From positions 5,456,001 through 5,520,000 of the forward strand of contig JAETXT010000002.1 of the NCBI GenBank assembly GCA_019188255.1: DNA of 64,000 nt. Reading direction: 5' to 3'. Shown here in pieces: positions 35,862 through 47,744 of the stretch. Source of the stretch: Verticillium longisporum (taxonomy: Eukaryota > Ascomycota > Sordariomycetes > Glomerellales > Plectosphaerellaceae). Position numbers and translations under genes: made by a program. How positions within the stretch are numbered: the first letter of the stretch is position 1; every line of letters starts with the position of its first letter. The notes under the pieces were generated by a model. That model was not told where the DNA came from. It saw only the letters and a list, made by a program, of their open reading frames with translations, and did no database searches.

Positions 35862-37049
35862 TGTGAGCCAGCGGCGTGCTGTGATGTGAGTGACCCTCGA
35901 AGATGGATTTGACTGGCCCCATGCGCCCTGGGCGGATTATGGGCCATTGCTGCTTTTAGCTCCAGCTTACCTGACCTGCCTTAGTCTAAGGTACCTACCT
36001 AGGTAGGTAGGTACTCAGCCCTGGGGCAAAACTAGCGGTTCGACTTAGGTACACAACTGTGCAATCCACATGGCTCCCGTCTCAAGGGCAAGTTTTTATG
36101 TTGTCATACTGATTGACATTCAAGGATCATGACTATCATGTTGTAATTGCGAAATGCCAAGGCGTGAGTTTACAGCAATGACACCTGCTTAATTAGTGAT
36201 CAAGTCGCGGTGCTAGCGTAGGTTGCTCACAGCTTGTTCCGTCTCGACGGACCAGCCAAGTTCCATCGCCCAAACCGCTTCCAAAGTACAATAGCAAATC
36301 CAAGATAGTGTGCCAACTCTTACTCACATGTGAGCCATGCTCTAGCCCGTCACATATCACGTGATGTCCAAGGCGGATACAGCTGGGAGATCCTTACCTA
36401 GGTATAAAGTCTCATGCTCTTTATTGTATGTTGTGCTAGACCATGGTCCTTCAATTTGTCTGGATGCTACCTCGGAGTTTCGGTACCTGTGTTGCAAATA
36501 AGACCAGTGAATATTCTCCTACAACAATGGAGAACTTGGGTTTTTTCTTCGCCTTCACATTGAGTGCCAAATCCCCGCTCCAGGATTAGGTGCTCGAAAG
36601 ACAGCCTGAACTTTATAGACATGGTGACTGAGTTTGGACTTGAGTTGAACTGGACGAAGTCTTAGCCTGGGCAGGCAGCACGGGAGCACTCAACCAAGCC
36701 CGAAAGATACGGTTGCGCATCACACTGTACACATAGCCGAGTGGTCCATGGCGGTTCCCGAGTAGCACTCAAGGCCTTAACAAGAGACAGTGACTCTGGG
36801 ACGTTGTAAGATGGCCAATTACTTCACCAAGTTTGGGAAGATCCAACATGCCGGACACAATAACACATTCCTTGATCGATAGTTCGGTCAACGCTGTTTG
36901 TGCTGTTCACCGAATATCGTAGCATAATGCGTGGATCACCGGAAGTGCAAACGACAGACACACGATTGAAGCAAATGTTCTTTCCATGCTTGATGCAAAT
37001 TGTACAAGTTTGTATACACAGATCCTTGGATCCGGGGTCGTTTCGTGGC
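35862..37049. other. Intergenic, AT-richer, with TACCTAGGTA palindromes
   Basis: It holds the 5' flank of DPH4 and the 3' flank of the mL59 gene. A GGTACCTACCTAGGTAGGTAGGTAC tract lies at about 35989-36013, and CCTAGGTA recurs near 36399. The middle (36000-36900) has lower GC than the genes. No open frame of note. Confidence 0.55.
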
Positions 37050-37665
37050 TCAACCGTTGACGGACTTGGGGAACTTCTTCCACCTGTACTTTCCGACCTG
37101 TTTGGAGAGTGTTAGAATCCGCCGAAAATACAACTCCGCACCATGAACTCACCTTCTTCCACTGCCTCATCAAGTCCGGCATGTTTAGCATGGCGTTTCT
37201 CCTCCTCTCCATTCTATTGAATGTGTCAGCCCGCCCCATCAACAGCATAATCACCACCACGGTTATTACATACCTTGGCATGACCATCCTCTCGTGCTGA
37301 TGACCCTTGACCTTCTGTCCCACACCCGTACCCTTGACCCTCAGACCGTGTTCAACCCGGTGGGCAAGCTGGTACTCTGATCCCTTGACGGTGGGCGGCA
37401 GCAGTTCCTCAACGCCGTGCTCGCGCGCGAGCTTCACCAGCTCAGCCTGGCGACGCAAAGAGTATACGGGCTCGTGCCACACACCCGTCACCGGGTGCTT
37501 CTGTCGGGAAAAAGGGTTTGCGCTGGCCTCCTGGTAGCCCGTCTTGAAGGTCTCGGGGGTGGCGCCTGCAGGTAGGATCGAGGGCGCGGGATACCGGGCG
37601 ATGAAGCGCTGCAGGCGGGCCGGAAGCGCCTTCGCGAGCTGGGCGTACGGTTGTGAAGCCGCCAT
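37050..37665 (-). CDS. MRPL25: Mitochondrial large-ribosomal-subunit protein mL59 (MRPL25)
   Basis: A fungal mitoribosome-specific large-subunit protein. Three exons. Seen: start MAASQPYAQLAKALPARLQR at 37665, then FIARYPAPSILPAGATPETF, NPFSRQKHPVTGVWHEPVYS, LRRQAELVKLAREHGVEELL and a basic GTGVGQKVKGHQHERMVMPR. After an intron comes MERRRNAMLNMPDLMRQWKK; after the second, VGKYRWKKFPKSVNG and a stop at 37050. The R/K-rich HERM and WKKxPK segments fit the family, as does the length (about 165 residues). Identification is from memory of the family. Confidence 0.88.
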
Positions 37666-38265
37666 CGTAGCGTCGATTGCAGTGTGTGGGCGTGTGTTCG
37701 GCAATGGCGTCTCGATGGATGCCCTGCTGGAATCGGGGGAAGCTCGCGGGTGATAATCGGTTCGCGATTCAAATTTTGGAGCTGTATGGACCCCTGTACG
37801 TACATACAAAAAGTGGGCCCATCTTCCTGCTCATGGACGTGAGTGTCCATACTGTCTGTCACGCCTCGACACTGTCGTCACTTCTGTTATTTGTAACGAG
37901 TCCTCAGTTTCGTTCCACGTCGGGATTCTCCGACTAGCAGACGCACCGCTTAGACCGTCGTTCGGTTAGACTCTACTGTTCGGGAGGCATGCTCAATAGC
38001 CTGGACTTCTGCACAATCCTTCCCGTGCATGGTCAACTTGGAAACCTTTGAACCTAAGCATTCAAGGTCAGAACACCAAATACCCAAGGCTCGCTTCCTG
38101 CACTGTCACCTCTCCCTCTGTCGTTCTTCTCCTTGGTTTTCATGACACACTAAAGCCTGTCATAGATTTAACAGGACAAGCTGACACTGTGATTGCGTTC
38201 CGATCCAAAGGCTTTCCGACCTCCCAAGCGACTCGAATAGAACCTTCAAGCACCCCACGCCCACC
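37666..38265. promoter_or_regulatory. Shared divergent 5' region of mL59 and PRP28
   Basis: The start codons of two oppositely oriented genes are 600 bp apart, so both promoters lie here. The PRP28 side ends in a CA/CT-rich leader before ACCATGCC. I see no specific binding motif. Confidence 0.5.
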
Positions 38266-40317
38266 ATGCCTCTCCCCGAAAAGCCAAAGCTACGGTTCGT
38301 TCCGAAGAAGGAGCGTGAGCGTCAGGCGGCTGAGAAGGCGAAAAACGAGGCTGAAGAGCTGCGGCGCAAGCAGGAAGAGGATGCAAGAAAGAAAGCCGAA
38401 TCCGAGAAGAAGTGGCTCGAGAAGGCAAATGCGCCTGCCGAGAACCACCGCGATCACGATACAGACCGACCGCCTGAACGACAACAACAAGACCGGAGAT
38501 CTGGTCAGAATGGAAAGGGCGCGTCCAAGAAGGGAGGTGATGCTAGGATGACCGAGGAGGAATTCGAAAAGAAACAGCTGCGCGAGCGCTACCTGGGCCC
38601 CGAGGTGAACCGCAACTCTAGCTTTTCTGCGGCGAAGAAGCGCAAAAGGGCGACCGAGTTCAAGTTCGACTGGGACGAAGGCGAAGACACGACGCTCAAG
38701 GATGATCAGCTCGCGCCGCGGGTCACCACCAGCAAGGTCGTGTCATTGTCCGGGATAGGCGGGGGTGACGACTTCGGGGAAGAGGCCGAGCAGGCAGCCA
38801 GGCGTCGCGCCAGGCGGATCGAAGAGCAATACGGCGAGGATGGACCCGAGCTTGCGCAAAGATTCATGGATGAGTGGTACAACAGTCGCGATCTGGCCAG
38901 GAAGCGAGCAGAACGCTTCGGCTTCGGAAAGCGATGGACAGACAAGGCCCTGAACGAGATGACAGCCCGTGATTGGAGAATCTTCAAGGAGGACTTCGGT
39001 ATCGCGACCAAAGGCGGTGCGATTCCGAACCCGATGCGGAATTGGGACGAGTCGGGTCTGCCTAGTCGTCTCCTCGACATCGTCCACCGAGTTGGCTACA
39101 ATGAGCCAACGCCTATTCAGAGAGCTGCTATTCCAATCGCGCTACAGGCGAGGGACTTGATCGGTGTTGCCGTCACAGGTTCCGGAAAAACAGCTTCATT
39201 CTTGCTGCCGCTACTGGTCTACATCTCTGACCTGCCCCCTCTAGGCGAAATGAACAAGAACGACGGACCGTACGGCCTCATCCTAGCGCCTACTCGAGAG
39301 CTTGTACAGCAGATCGAATCTGAAGCGAACAAGTTTGCGACGCCATTAGGATTCAGAGTTGTCAGCATCGTTGGTGGTCACTCATTGGAAGAGCAAGCCT
39401 TTGCCCTGCGCAACGGAGCAGAGATCATCGTCGCCACACCTGGCCGACTCGTGGACTGTATCGAGCGGCGGTTGCTGGTTCTGGGACAGTGCTGCTATGT
39501 CATTATGGATGAGGCTGATCGAATGATTGATCTCGGTTTCGAGGAACCAGTGAACAAGATTCTGGACGCGCTACCGGTTACCAACGAGAAGCCTGACACG
39601 GATGAGGCAGAGAACGCGCAGCTCATGAAGCGCTACCTGGGAGGAAAGGATCGATACCGACAGACGATGATGTACACGGCCACCATGCCTAGCATCGTTG
39701 AGAGGATCGCCAAGAAATACCTGCGGCGACCGGCTATTGTCACGATTGGAAACATCGGCGAAGCTGTTGACACAGTCGAACAGCGCGTCGAGTTCGTCTC
39801 CGGGGAGGATAAGCGAAAGAAACGGCTGCAACAGATCCTCTCCTCGGGCGATTTCGCGCCTCCCATCATCGTCTTCGTCAACATCAAACGGAACTGCGAT
39901 GCTGTGGCACGCGACGTCAAGCACATGGGTTTCTCTGCCGTTACCCTCCACGGCAGCAAGACGCAGGAGCAGCGAGAGGCCGCGCTGGCATCTGTGCGTA
40001 ATGGGCAGACAGATGTCCTTGTGGCAACGGATCTCGCGGGTCGTGGTATCGACGTTGCGGATGTTTCGCTGGTCGTCAATTTCAACATGGCTACTAACAT
40101 TGAGTCGTATACGCACCGCATTGGTCGTACTGGTCGTGCTGGAAAGAGTGGTGTTGCCATCACTTTCCTTGGGCCTGAGGATTCGGATCTCATGTACGAT
40201 ATGAAGCAGATCCTCACGAAGAGCTCCATCTCGAAGGTGCCCGAGGAGCTGCGGAGACATGAGGCAGCCCAGCAAAGGCCCCAGAAGGGGTACAGCAAGA
40301 AGTCATCGGATAGATAG
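38266..40317 (+). CDS. PRP28: DEAD-box ATP-dependent RNA helicase Prp28 (U5 snRNP 100-kDa type)
   Basis: Prp28 displaces U1 from the 5' splice site and allows U6 pairing during spliceosome activation. A single exon codes 683 residues. Seen: a charged Lys/Glu/Arg-rich N-terminal extension of about 230 residues, Q motif (YNEPTPIQRAAIP), motif I AVTGSGKT near residue 300, Ia APTRELVQQI, Ib TPGRL, II DEAD near residue 415 (VIMDEADRMIDLGFEEP) and III as TAT. The C-terminal motifs are RGIDVADVSLV and HRIGRTGRAGKSG. MIDLGFEEPVNKILDALP with the following insertion is typical of Prp28. Frame intact throughout. Confidence 0.96.
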   Translation: MPLPEKPKLRFVPKKERERQAAEKAKNEAEELRRKQEEDARKKAESEKKWLEKANAPAENHRDHDTDRPPERQQQDRRSGQNGKGASKKGGDARMTEEEFEKKQLRERYLGPEVNRNSSFSAAKKRKRATEFKFDWDEGEDTTLKDDQLAPRVTTSKVVSLSGIGGGDDFGEEAEQAARRRARRIEEQYGEDGPELAQRFMDEWYNSRDLARKRAERFGFGKRWTDKALNEMTARDWRIFKEDFGIATKGGAIPNPMRNWDESGLPSRLLDIVHRVGYNEPTPIQRAAIPIALQARDLIGVAVTGSGKTASFLLPLLVYISDLPPLGEMNKNDGPYGLILAPTRELVQQIESEANKFATPLGFRVVSIVGGHSLEEQAFALRNGAEIIVATPGRLVDCIERRLLVLGQCCYVIMDEADRMIDLGFEEPVNKILDALPVTNEKPDTDEAENAQLMKRYLGGKDRYRQTMMYTATMPSIVERIAKKYLRRPAIVTIGNIGEAVDTVEQRVEFVSGEDKRKKRLQQILSSGDFAPPIIVFVNIKRNCDAVARDVKHMGFSAVTLHGSKTQEQREAALASVRNGQTDVLVATDLAGRGIDVADVSLVVNFNMATNIESYTHRIGRTGRAGKSGVAITFLGPEDSDLMYDMKQILTKSSISKVPEELRRHEAAQQRPQKGYSKKSSDR

Positions 40318-41438
40318 ATGAATTGATACCCGGATCTCCCACCATGATATTCCACGTTGCTGGTTGATCTGAACTTGAATGCGACGGTTGTCTGTCTTTT
40401 TGGCACTGGACCGGTGATGATCCAGTAGCTCTCCTACGGTTTCTCCCGTTTTGCCAACACTTGACGTACTTTATATAGGAGGAATGCTTGTGCACCAAAA
40501 CGAGAGGTATATATTTGACCGGGCGCGAGACAGGTAGACTGACAGAACCGAGCAGCAGCCTCGATGACGAAGCCTTCAACGGCCAGGTGATGGCGTTATT
40601 CACACGCACAAGCACGACGAAAACCTCCTTGGCATCCATAAGCCACCATCACGGGCCTTTGCCCTAAACCTCCGGCCCCTGCTCGGTCTGAAGTAGCGGT
40701 GATGCTTGATACGTCGATATCCGACCATCCGAGAAGCTCTCCGGCCGAGCTGTCAGAAGTACCGAGATGATCAGACGGCCTTGAACATGGGTTTGGTGTG
40801 GCGTATCGGCGGTGTCCGCCAAAACCACCCCGCAACGCCAAAAAGGCGCCCGAGGCCCAGGCCTGAAGAGTCGCCTGTGATCCATCTTATCTAATCTTAT
40901 CGCCGCCGCTTGATGTCACGGCCCAATTCTGCACCTGAAAGGAAAAAATCGACACACAGCGTGCCACCTTCTTGTCAACCTGCCACTGTCAAATGAAGCA
41001 ATGGGTCTGAGGTATCTCGGTGTTTTCCACTCTCGCGCCCCTTCATAACACTGGCCCTCCCGCCGCGAGAGGTCGCCTCAGCCTCATCAGTCCTCTCGCC
41101 GCCAACCACCCCGGTATCGGCTTCGCACCTGGCTGGCGTGACTCCCAGACCGTTCTGCCCCGCGCCTTCCCTCGACGAACCGCGAAGCCACGAGCTTCAC
41201 AACTCAACGACGATTGAGATAGACAAAAGGCTTCAAGGCTTTTTCTGAGTAGGCCTTTGGGCTATCGGGCGTTGCCGGTCGCCTGTTCGACGAGTGTGCA
41301 TTCGACCCCTCCTGCCGCCCTCGAAGCGAAACCTCCTCACCGCCCCCCTCGTTAGGCGCCCGGAGAAGCGCGCGCTTTATTTACCCTCTCGTCACAGGGC
41401 GTCAAGCCGGGAAATCTGGTGGCACACTTTCTCTTGCC
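40318..41438. other. Intergenic between PRP28 and the carrier gene
   Basis: It contains the PRP28 3' end and the leader of the carrier gene. No further gene is supported. Confidence 0.5.
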
Positions 41439-42491
41439 ATGGAGAAAACGGCTGGCATTATGGAAGTCCCTCAACACGAAGTCGTCGTGCCAGTGACTGC
41501 CCGCGCAGCCGCGGCGGAAGCCGTGGAAGATGTTGTATACGGCTCGGTAAGAACACTCGCGAACCATGACACTGCTCAAAGGCTAACACGGATGTTACAG
41601 GCTGCCGGCGTTATCGGGAAATACATCGAATACCCCTTCGACACGGTCAAGGTCCGCCTCCAATCCCAGCCCGACAACCTGCCCCTCCGTTACAAAGGTC
41701 CCGTCGACTGCTTCCGCCAGTCTATCAAGGCCGACGGTCTGCTCGGTCTCTACCGGGGCATCACAGCACCTCTCGTGGGCGCGGCGGCGGAGACGAGCAG
41801 CCTCTTCTTCTTCGAGCGCCTCGGCCGAGAGGCCATCTACCTGTCGGGGGTGGCGGCCAAAGACGAGCCCCTCTCCCTGGCAGCGCTCTACTTCACCGGC
41901 GCCTTCTCGGGCTTCTTCACCTCGTACGTGCTGACGCCGATCGAGCTCGTCAAGTGCAAGATCCAGGTGCCGGCGCGCGCCGACGGCAGCGCCCCGGCGC
42001 CGCTCAAGCCGCTGCCCGTCATCCGCGACATCTACCGGCACCACGGCCTGCGCGGCTTCTGGCACGGGCAGCTGGGCTGCCTCATCCGCGAGTCGGGCGG
42101 CGGGGCCGCGTGGTTCGGCAGCAAGGAGACGGCGACCAAGCTGTTCCGCGCCGTCAACGACAAGGCGGCGGCGACGCCGGCCGAGAGGGACGCGCTGGCG
42201 GCGGCGCCGCTGCCGCTGTGGCAGCAGGCCGTCGCCGGCGCCTCGGCCGGCATCTCGTACAACTTTCTCTTCTTCCCCGCCGACACGATCAAGTCGCGGC
42301 TGCAGACCATGGCCATTGGCGCGTCGGTCAAGGAGCGGACGTTCTGGAAGGAGGGCGCCCTCCTGTGGCGGCAGTATGGCCTCGCGGGGCTGTACCGGGG
42401 CTGCGGCATGACGTGCTTGAGGTCGGCGCCCAGCTCGGCGTTTATCTTCATGGTGTTTGACGGACTCAAGAGGCACTTTCCCATTCAGTAG
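41439..42491 (+). CDS. Mitochondrial carrier, ornithine-carrier (Ort1/Arg11/AmcA) type
   Basis: Two exons; the intron at 41549-41600 follows VVYGS and gives the in-frame join [21 protein letters not shown]. Seen: three mitochondrial-carrier repeats with the PX[DE]XX[KR] signatures [16 protein letters not shown] and PADTIKSR, and six hydrophobic stretches. The aromatic/basic mix around [19 protein letters not shown] and [15 protein letters not shown], the repeat-1 sequence [20 protein letters not shown], and total length (about 330 residues) fit ornithine carriers, which export ornithine to the cytosol for arginine synthesis. The substrate is inferred from resemblance; a related basic amino acid or carnitine-type carrier remains possible. 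Third codon positions are extremely GC-rich. Confidence 0.82.
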   Translation: MEKTAGIMEVPQHEVVVPVTARAAAAEAVEDVVYGSVRTLANHDTAQRLTRMLQAAGVIGKYIEYPFDTVKVRLQSQPDNLPLRYKGPVDCFRQSIKADGLLGLYRGITAPLVGAAAETSSLFFFERLGREAIYLSGVAAKDEPLSLAALYFTGAFSGFFTSYVLTPIELVKCKIQVPARADGSAPAPLKPLPVIRDIYRHHGLRGFWHGQLGCLIRESGGGAAWFGSKETATKLFRAVNDKAAATPAERDALAAAPLPLWQQAVAGASAGISYNFLFFPADTIKSRLQTMAIGASVKERTFWKEGALLWRQYGLAGLYRGCGMTCLRSAPSSAFIFMVFDGLKRHFPIQ

Positions 42492-42898
42492 AGGGTGCAT
42501 AGATAAAAACAGTTGGAACGAGGGAGGGGTTGATTGCGCGGAGGATGGGGCACGGCGATTCTTCATGGCATTAGCAGGCGTTTTCCGGGAAGGGGGTTCC
42601 GATGGATTTTTCTTTTTGATTTTTTTTTTTTGGAAAGATTCGTTGCTGTTGCATTTTTCATCGTCGTTGCATAGAGGGTGTTTACACCGAAATAAACTGG
42701 TACAGACTAAAGTATACTCATACGACTATTTGCATTCGTCAAACAAATCCGTACAGACTCGAGTGAACTCATTTCAATGTTTGCGTTCGTCACTTGGTTT
42801 GGATCATGGGCTAGATCGTAGTCTTCTTTCAAGAACATAGGTAAAACTCGCTCTCTACATTCTGCCGTGCCAACAGGGCATGAGCTCCTGCGACAGCC
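42492..42898. other. Convergent 3' region with a diverged tandem duplication
   Basis: It lies between the carrier and TspO genes. A poly-T run occurs at about 42617-42630, and a diverged 48-nt direct repeat pair at 42694-42792 is listed separately. No gene. Confidence 0.5.
42694..42792. repeat. Diverged direct repeat pair (48 nt units)
   Basis: Positions 42694-42741 and 42745-42792 align without gaps at about 35 of 48 positions, sharing GTACAGACT, ACTCAT and TTCGTCA blocks. It lies in the 3' flank of the carrier gene. Several differences are transitions. Confidence 0.6.
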
Positions 42899-43653
42899 TC
42901 ACAGCGCCTTGCCCTTCCCCTTGGACTTGGCCTCGCTCTTCTCGCTTATGTCCCAGTGGTTGAGGTATCCGGCGCCGGCGCACAGGTAGGTGGCGAAGCT
43001 GAGCCAGCCGAGGTAGGGCAGCTGCAGCAGGCCGGCGGTGCGGTCGACCTGGCCCCAGACGTAGGCGAGGTAGGCGTTGACGCCGAGGAGGGAGACAATG
43101 TCGGCGGTGGCCTCGGCGGGGCGGCGGAAGACGAAGAAGAGCGGCGTCCAGGCGAGGTTGAGGGCGAGCTGGATCGAGTAGAGGGTGGCGCCGTGACGCG
43201 TGAGGTCGGCCTGGGCGGGGGTGGCGCCGGGGGCGAGGCCGATGGAGACGGCGCGGTAGGCGGCGTAGCCCATCAGTCTGGGAGGAGGGCACAGTCTGGG
43301 TCAGCTTGGCGGTTTTTGCATGCCGGGGGAGGATGGTGTTGAAGGCGGGGGAATTACCCGTAAAGGAGAGTCCAGACGGGGCCGAAGACATAGGGAGGGG
43401 GGTTTCCGGGCGGGTTCTTGATGCTGGCGTAGGTCTTGAGAGTGTTGGCGCCTGAGAGCAAAAGGGTCAGCTAAGGTTTGGCCAAGACGCGTTGCCAACG
43501 GCCATGGCGCAAGGCCGCGCGGGGGTGGAGGGGAAACTTGCGACTTGAGGTGTAGCCGACGGCAGTTCCCAGGGCGATGGGCAGGAGGATTGAGGTTGCC
43601 GGATGGTCGAAGACCTGGCGAGGCAAAGTGAGAGCGGGAATAAATGTGGTCAT
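42899..43653 (-). CDS. TspO/MBR family membrane protein (translocator protein)
   Basis: TspO proteins are five-helix membrane proteins binding porphyrins and sterols, in outer mitochondrial or other membranes. Three exons. Seen: start MTTFIPALTLPRQVF at 43653 with hydrophobic ATSILLPIALGTAVGY. The exon 2 core is KNPPGNPPPYVFGPVWTLLY, the TspO signature (PPxxxFxPVWTxLY). Exon 3 has LMGYAAYRAVSIGL, TLYSIQLALNLAWTPLFFVF (signature QLxLNxxWxPLFF), the helix ATADIVSLLGVNAYLAYVWG, and WLSFATYLCAGAGYLNHW, then a Lys-rich tail. The joins give an intact frame. Confidence 0.92.
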
Positions 43654-44920
43654 CTTGAATGATTGCACGCGGTAGCAGAGGGAGCGTATGGGAGAGGAAG
43701 AGAGCAAGGTTGGATCGTGGGCAGGAGAAGTGGTTCGAGGGCCAGATATGTTGGGGATGTTTGGGGGGGTGTGATCACGGGTCAAGGGTGCCGCCCAGCG
43801 GGCGCATTCAGGCACTGGAAAGCTATGAACTTGCGATGACGTAGAACACCGAAGGCCGAGAGGCATCTGAGCCCATGTTTGTCAGGTCATTTGCAAGGGG
43901 AATCACCGCACATCGGAAAAATGCATTGTTGAATGGACATGAAAGGTCTACCTAGGGTTAGATGCCAATGAGGCTCATAATGCAGAATTCACGATGTTGT
44001 CAAGTCCTCCTTGTCGTTCCGCTGGTCGTAGTCACTGTCAAATGCACCACCAGACACAGATCTTGGGCGTCAGGGAGCTCCAACTGGGATCAACAGCGTC
44101 TCCACCATGCGCCCGTTATAGCACTATCGCATAGTGCAATTGGTGGGTTGTGCCCAGGCGCTAGGCCGCTCCAGGGCACCAGGCTCCAGGCAAAGGGCCG
44201 TGAGTGGCCCTGGATCGCCGCTTTGCCGGTACGTACGTACCACGTACCTCCTCCATTCGAGCAAGCAAGCGAACGAGCGCGTCCTGCAGCTCTCCCGTCC
44301 AGGTCCGTCCCAGAGTTCACCTTCCACCTCGGAAGCCCGCTGTCTCGCGTCTTCGCAACCACCATCCCACGGCACAAGGCCTTGTCGCCATTGCCATCAT
44401 CGATTGATTGTTCGTTATTCCCCCTTTCTCCCACTATTCGTCTTCCTATCTTGCGAGTCCTCCAATCCTCCTACTATCTACGCTGTAGCTGTCGCTGTCG
44501 CTGTCGCTGCACCTTTGCAACAGCCCGGCCAGCCTCCCATCACCTCATGACCCTCCCATCTTTTCTCCCCCCCCCAATTCCCTTCGCCTTCATCGGCCTG
44601 TATTGGCTGTCGTCTTTTCTCTGCCCTCGTCCTATTCTTCAGTTCGTTGATCGAGCTCTTCCATCTTTTCTCTATTGCCTTCTCTCTCCCCTCCCCTTTC
44701 CCGCTTTCTTCCTCAAACAAACATCCTTTGGCGATCGATTGACTTGTCTAACCGCAAACATGACGCCAAACAGCATCATCAAACCGACCGCAAGCAAGCG
44801 AGAAGACGGCATTTCCTGACGACCAGTCGACCGACCGAAGCGGTACAAGACACGCCCCTAAACGTGCTCCCGGACTGGGACCGCGCCAGCCGACCGACCT
44901 AGACCGATACTCAAGCCGAG
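43654..44920. promoter_or_regulatory. Divergent 5' region of TspO and ARS2, with a pyrimidine-rich leader
   Basis: From about 44395 to 44760 the plus strand is strongly pyrimidine-rich (TCTTTTCTCCCCCCCCC and similar), typical of fungal promoters and long leaders just upstream of transcription starts. A CTGTCG hexamer is repeated at about 44486-44508. Short upstream ATGs (for example 44546) lie in what is probably the ARS2 leader. A CGTACGTACGTAC-type tract occurs near 44229. No gene is recognised. Confidence 0.5.
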
Positions 44921-47744
44921 ATGGATTCGTATTCATCCTACCGCGAGCCTGCTCGGTCGCCCGGCGACAGGAACTGGGAGAAGACGGAGCGCTCCGACTC
45001 CTACCGCGCCCGTTCCCCTGGTGCGTGCTTCCATTTTTCACCATCCATCTCTCTCCTCTACCCATGGTGCCAATGCCGTGATCGTTCGCTGAAGTAGCGA
45101 TTCCCCCTGTTACCGCTTGCTCGCCTCTTTCTTCCTTTCCATACTTGACACAAAGCTTACTGTTTCCAAGGCGCAGAACGCTCGCGAGATCGCCGTCGCT
45201 CGAGATCACCCGCTGCTGTCGACCGGTACGAACCCCGAGGTCGCCGAGATGACCACGGCCGCGACAGGGACGACCGCCGCGGTGATCGCCGGATCGGATC
45301 CCCTCCCGCCAACATTGACCGCTATGTGCCTGGCCAAGACAACGGAGGGCCATCGCTCACTGTCAATCCTCTCATGGACCCTGTCAAGCTCCCTTACCAG
45401 GTCGGATTCTCCTACTTTGGCGAATGGTGGCGTATGAACGAGAAGATCAAGGAGGACAAGGAGCGCCAGCGTACCGGCAGGCGACGCGAGCCCGAGAGGC
45501 CGCGCGGCTCCCGTGAGGCGCAAGAAGAGCGCGACAAGGAGAAGGCCAGGATTCAGGCCGCCTACGACACCTACAAGGAGGACCTTCAGGCCAAGATGGC
45601 CCGAGCCTTCGTCTCGGAGCACAAGAAGGAGCAGTGGTTTCGCGAGCGCTACGTCCCAGAAGTCCGCGATCCGCTACGCCAGCAGATCAGCGAATTCCGC
45701 CGCGGCGGCTACACCCAGTGGGAGCAGGACCTCGAGTCTGGCACTTTTGATGACTTCTCGCTCGAAGGCCTGCCGAAGAACGATAGCAACGGCCAGGGCG
45801 GCCTCGTGGAGAAGGAAGAGGGCGAGGCCATGGCGACCAACGAGATTCTGGGCGTCGGTGACCTTGTGCCTGCCAATGGCGCCGATATCCGTGACGAGAA
45901 CCTGTTCCAGCCGACGCTGCTCTTCAAGACGATCGCCCCGCATGTCAGCCGCCAAAACCTCGAGGCTTTCTGCAAGGAACACTTGGGAGAAGAGGAAGGC
46001 GGCTTCAAATGGCTGTCGCTCTCGGACCCCAACCCCAGCAAGCGATACCATCGCATCGGCTGGGTCATGCTGCACCCATCCTCCGAGACGGCCGCAGCAA
46101 CACTCGACCGAGCGGATCCCGCGGACGAGGATGGCGAGGCTCCCAAATCGCCCGTCGTCGTGTCGACGGCCGAAAAGGCCCTCGACGCCATCAACGGCAA
46201 GACTGTAAAGGACGAATCGCGCGGCGATTTCACCTGCCATGTGGGAGTGCACAACCCGCCTCAAGCCCCTCGGAAGAAGGCGCTGTGGGATCTGTTTTCC
46301 ACGCCTGAGCGCGTGGAGAAGGACCTCGCTCTCGTGCAGCGCCTTGTGAACAAGTTTGAGGAAGACTTTGGTTCCGATTTTAACGCCATTCTCAAGATTG
46401 AGGAAAGGGTCGATGACCTCCGCAGCGCGGGCCGTTTGCAGCCCGCAGTTCCTCCCAAGCCCAAGGGCCGCCGCCGCCGCGCGGATGCCGATGGAGCGGA
46501 CGCTGAGCACATGCACGATGCCGAGCAGATGGAAGACGTCGAAGGCGAGGAGGAAGATGAGGGCGCCGTGGACGAAGACGACGAGGTCGACGACGAGGAA
46601 CTCCTCGTCAAGAAGAAGCAGCTGGACCTCATGATTGAATATCTTCGACGCGTCTTCAACTTTTGTTTCTACTGCGTCTTTGAGAGCGACTCGATCCACG
46701 AGCTCACCCGCAAGTGCCCCGGCGGCCACCTGCGCCGGCCTCGTGCCACGCTCAGCACTGCTGCCAAGGCTGTGGCCAAGGCCAGCGCGCTCGGCGAGCC
46801 GTTTCCTGGAAAGAAGCGTGGCGAGGCAGACGAAGATGGCGAGGTGGCCGATGGCGGCGACAGGCGATTCCGCGGAGCGGGCGGCAAGGCTGAGCAGCAG
46901 CTGCTGCGGGCGTATAACTGGGTCAAGACGTTTGAGGACAAGGTCATGCAGATTCTTGAGCCCGACTCGGTCGACCTGCGCAAGCTTGGCGGCAAGCCTA
47001 TCGATGAGGCCATGGACGAGGAGCTTCTCAAGTATGTGAGGCAAGAGGATGAGCACAAGTCCCGTTGCAAGGTTCCCGAGTGCCAGAAGCTCTTCAAAGA
47101 GGACCACTTCTGGAGGAAGCACGTCGAGAAGCGGCATCCCGAGTGGCTCGAGGGCCTGAAGCAGGAGGTACGTTTCTGGGCTCGTTCGCCGCAGTGGAGG
47201 TTCATGCCACTAACATTTGTGACCATAGATTGAACTCATCAATGCCTACGTGATGGACCCCTCCCACATTGCGCCGTCGCGAACGGACGCCAACTCAAAC
47301 GGCCACTTCCCGCCGCCTAATGGCCAGGCTGCGGCCGGCACACCGCGTGGATTCAACCTCAACACGTTCAACATGAATAACATGATGCCGATTCCAGGAT
47401 TCCCCATGCCTCCTGGCGGTTTCCCCGGCTTCATCCCCGGCGGTGCAGGCCAAGGTTCGGGCTGGAGCGGCGATGGTCGTGATGGTCCAGGCCCGATCCG
47501 ACGAGGCGGCGGCGGCGTGGGTGGCGGCGGCCGTGGCGGTAACTACCGAAGCGGACCGTACGACCGCAGGCCGAATCCGCGGTACGACGGAGCGCGCGGC
47601 CGCGGCGGGCCCAGCAAATGGGGCGACGGCGGCGCGGGAGGTGCGGCAGTCGGCCCTCGCGAGGCCACGCAGGGTCGAAGCCTCAAGAGCTATGAAGACC
47701 TGGATCACGTCGCAGGAGGCGGCGGTGGTGAGCTGAACTACTAG
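44921..47744 (+). CDS. ARS2: ARS2/SERRATE-family zinc-finger RNA-processing protein
   Basis: ARS2 (S. pombe Pir2) bridges the nuclear cap-binding complex to RNA processing and decay machineries. Three exons (introns 45021-45170 and 47168-47228) give 870 residues. Seen: an N-terminal Arg/Ser/Asp-rich region, the SERRATE N-domain (LPYQVGFSYFGEWWRMNEKI, then the helical EERDKEKARIQAAYDTYKED), and an RRM-like middle part. An acidic block (EEEDEGAVDEDDEVDDEE) precedes YLRRVFNFCFYCVFE. The ARS2 C2H2 finger is CKVPECQKLFKEDHFWRKHV..KRH, and a C-terminal Gly/Arg/Pro region (GGGGVGGGGRGGNYRSG) completes it. Both joins keep frame. Confidence 0.93.

Noticed and set aside
45674..47137. 487-residue minus-strand frame antisense to ARS2
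   Set aside because: Antisense shadow of a GC-rich, biased coding exon; no domain of its own.
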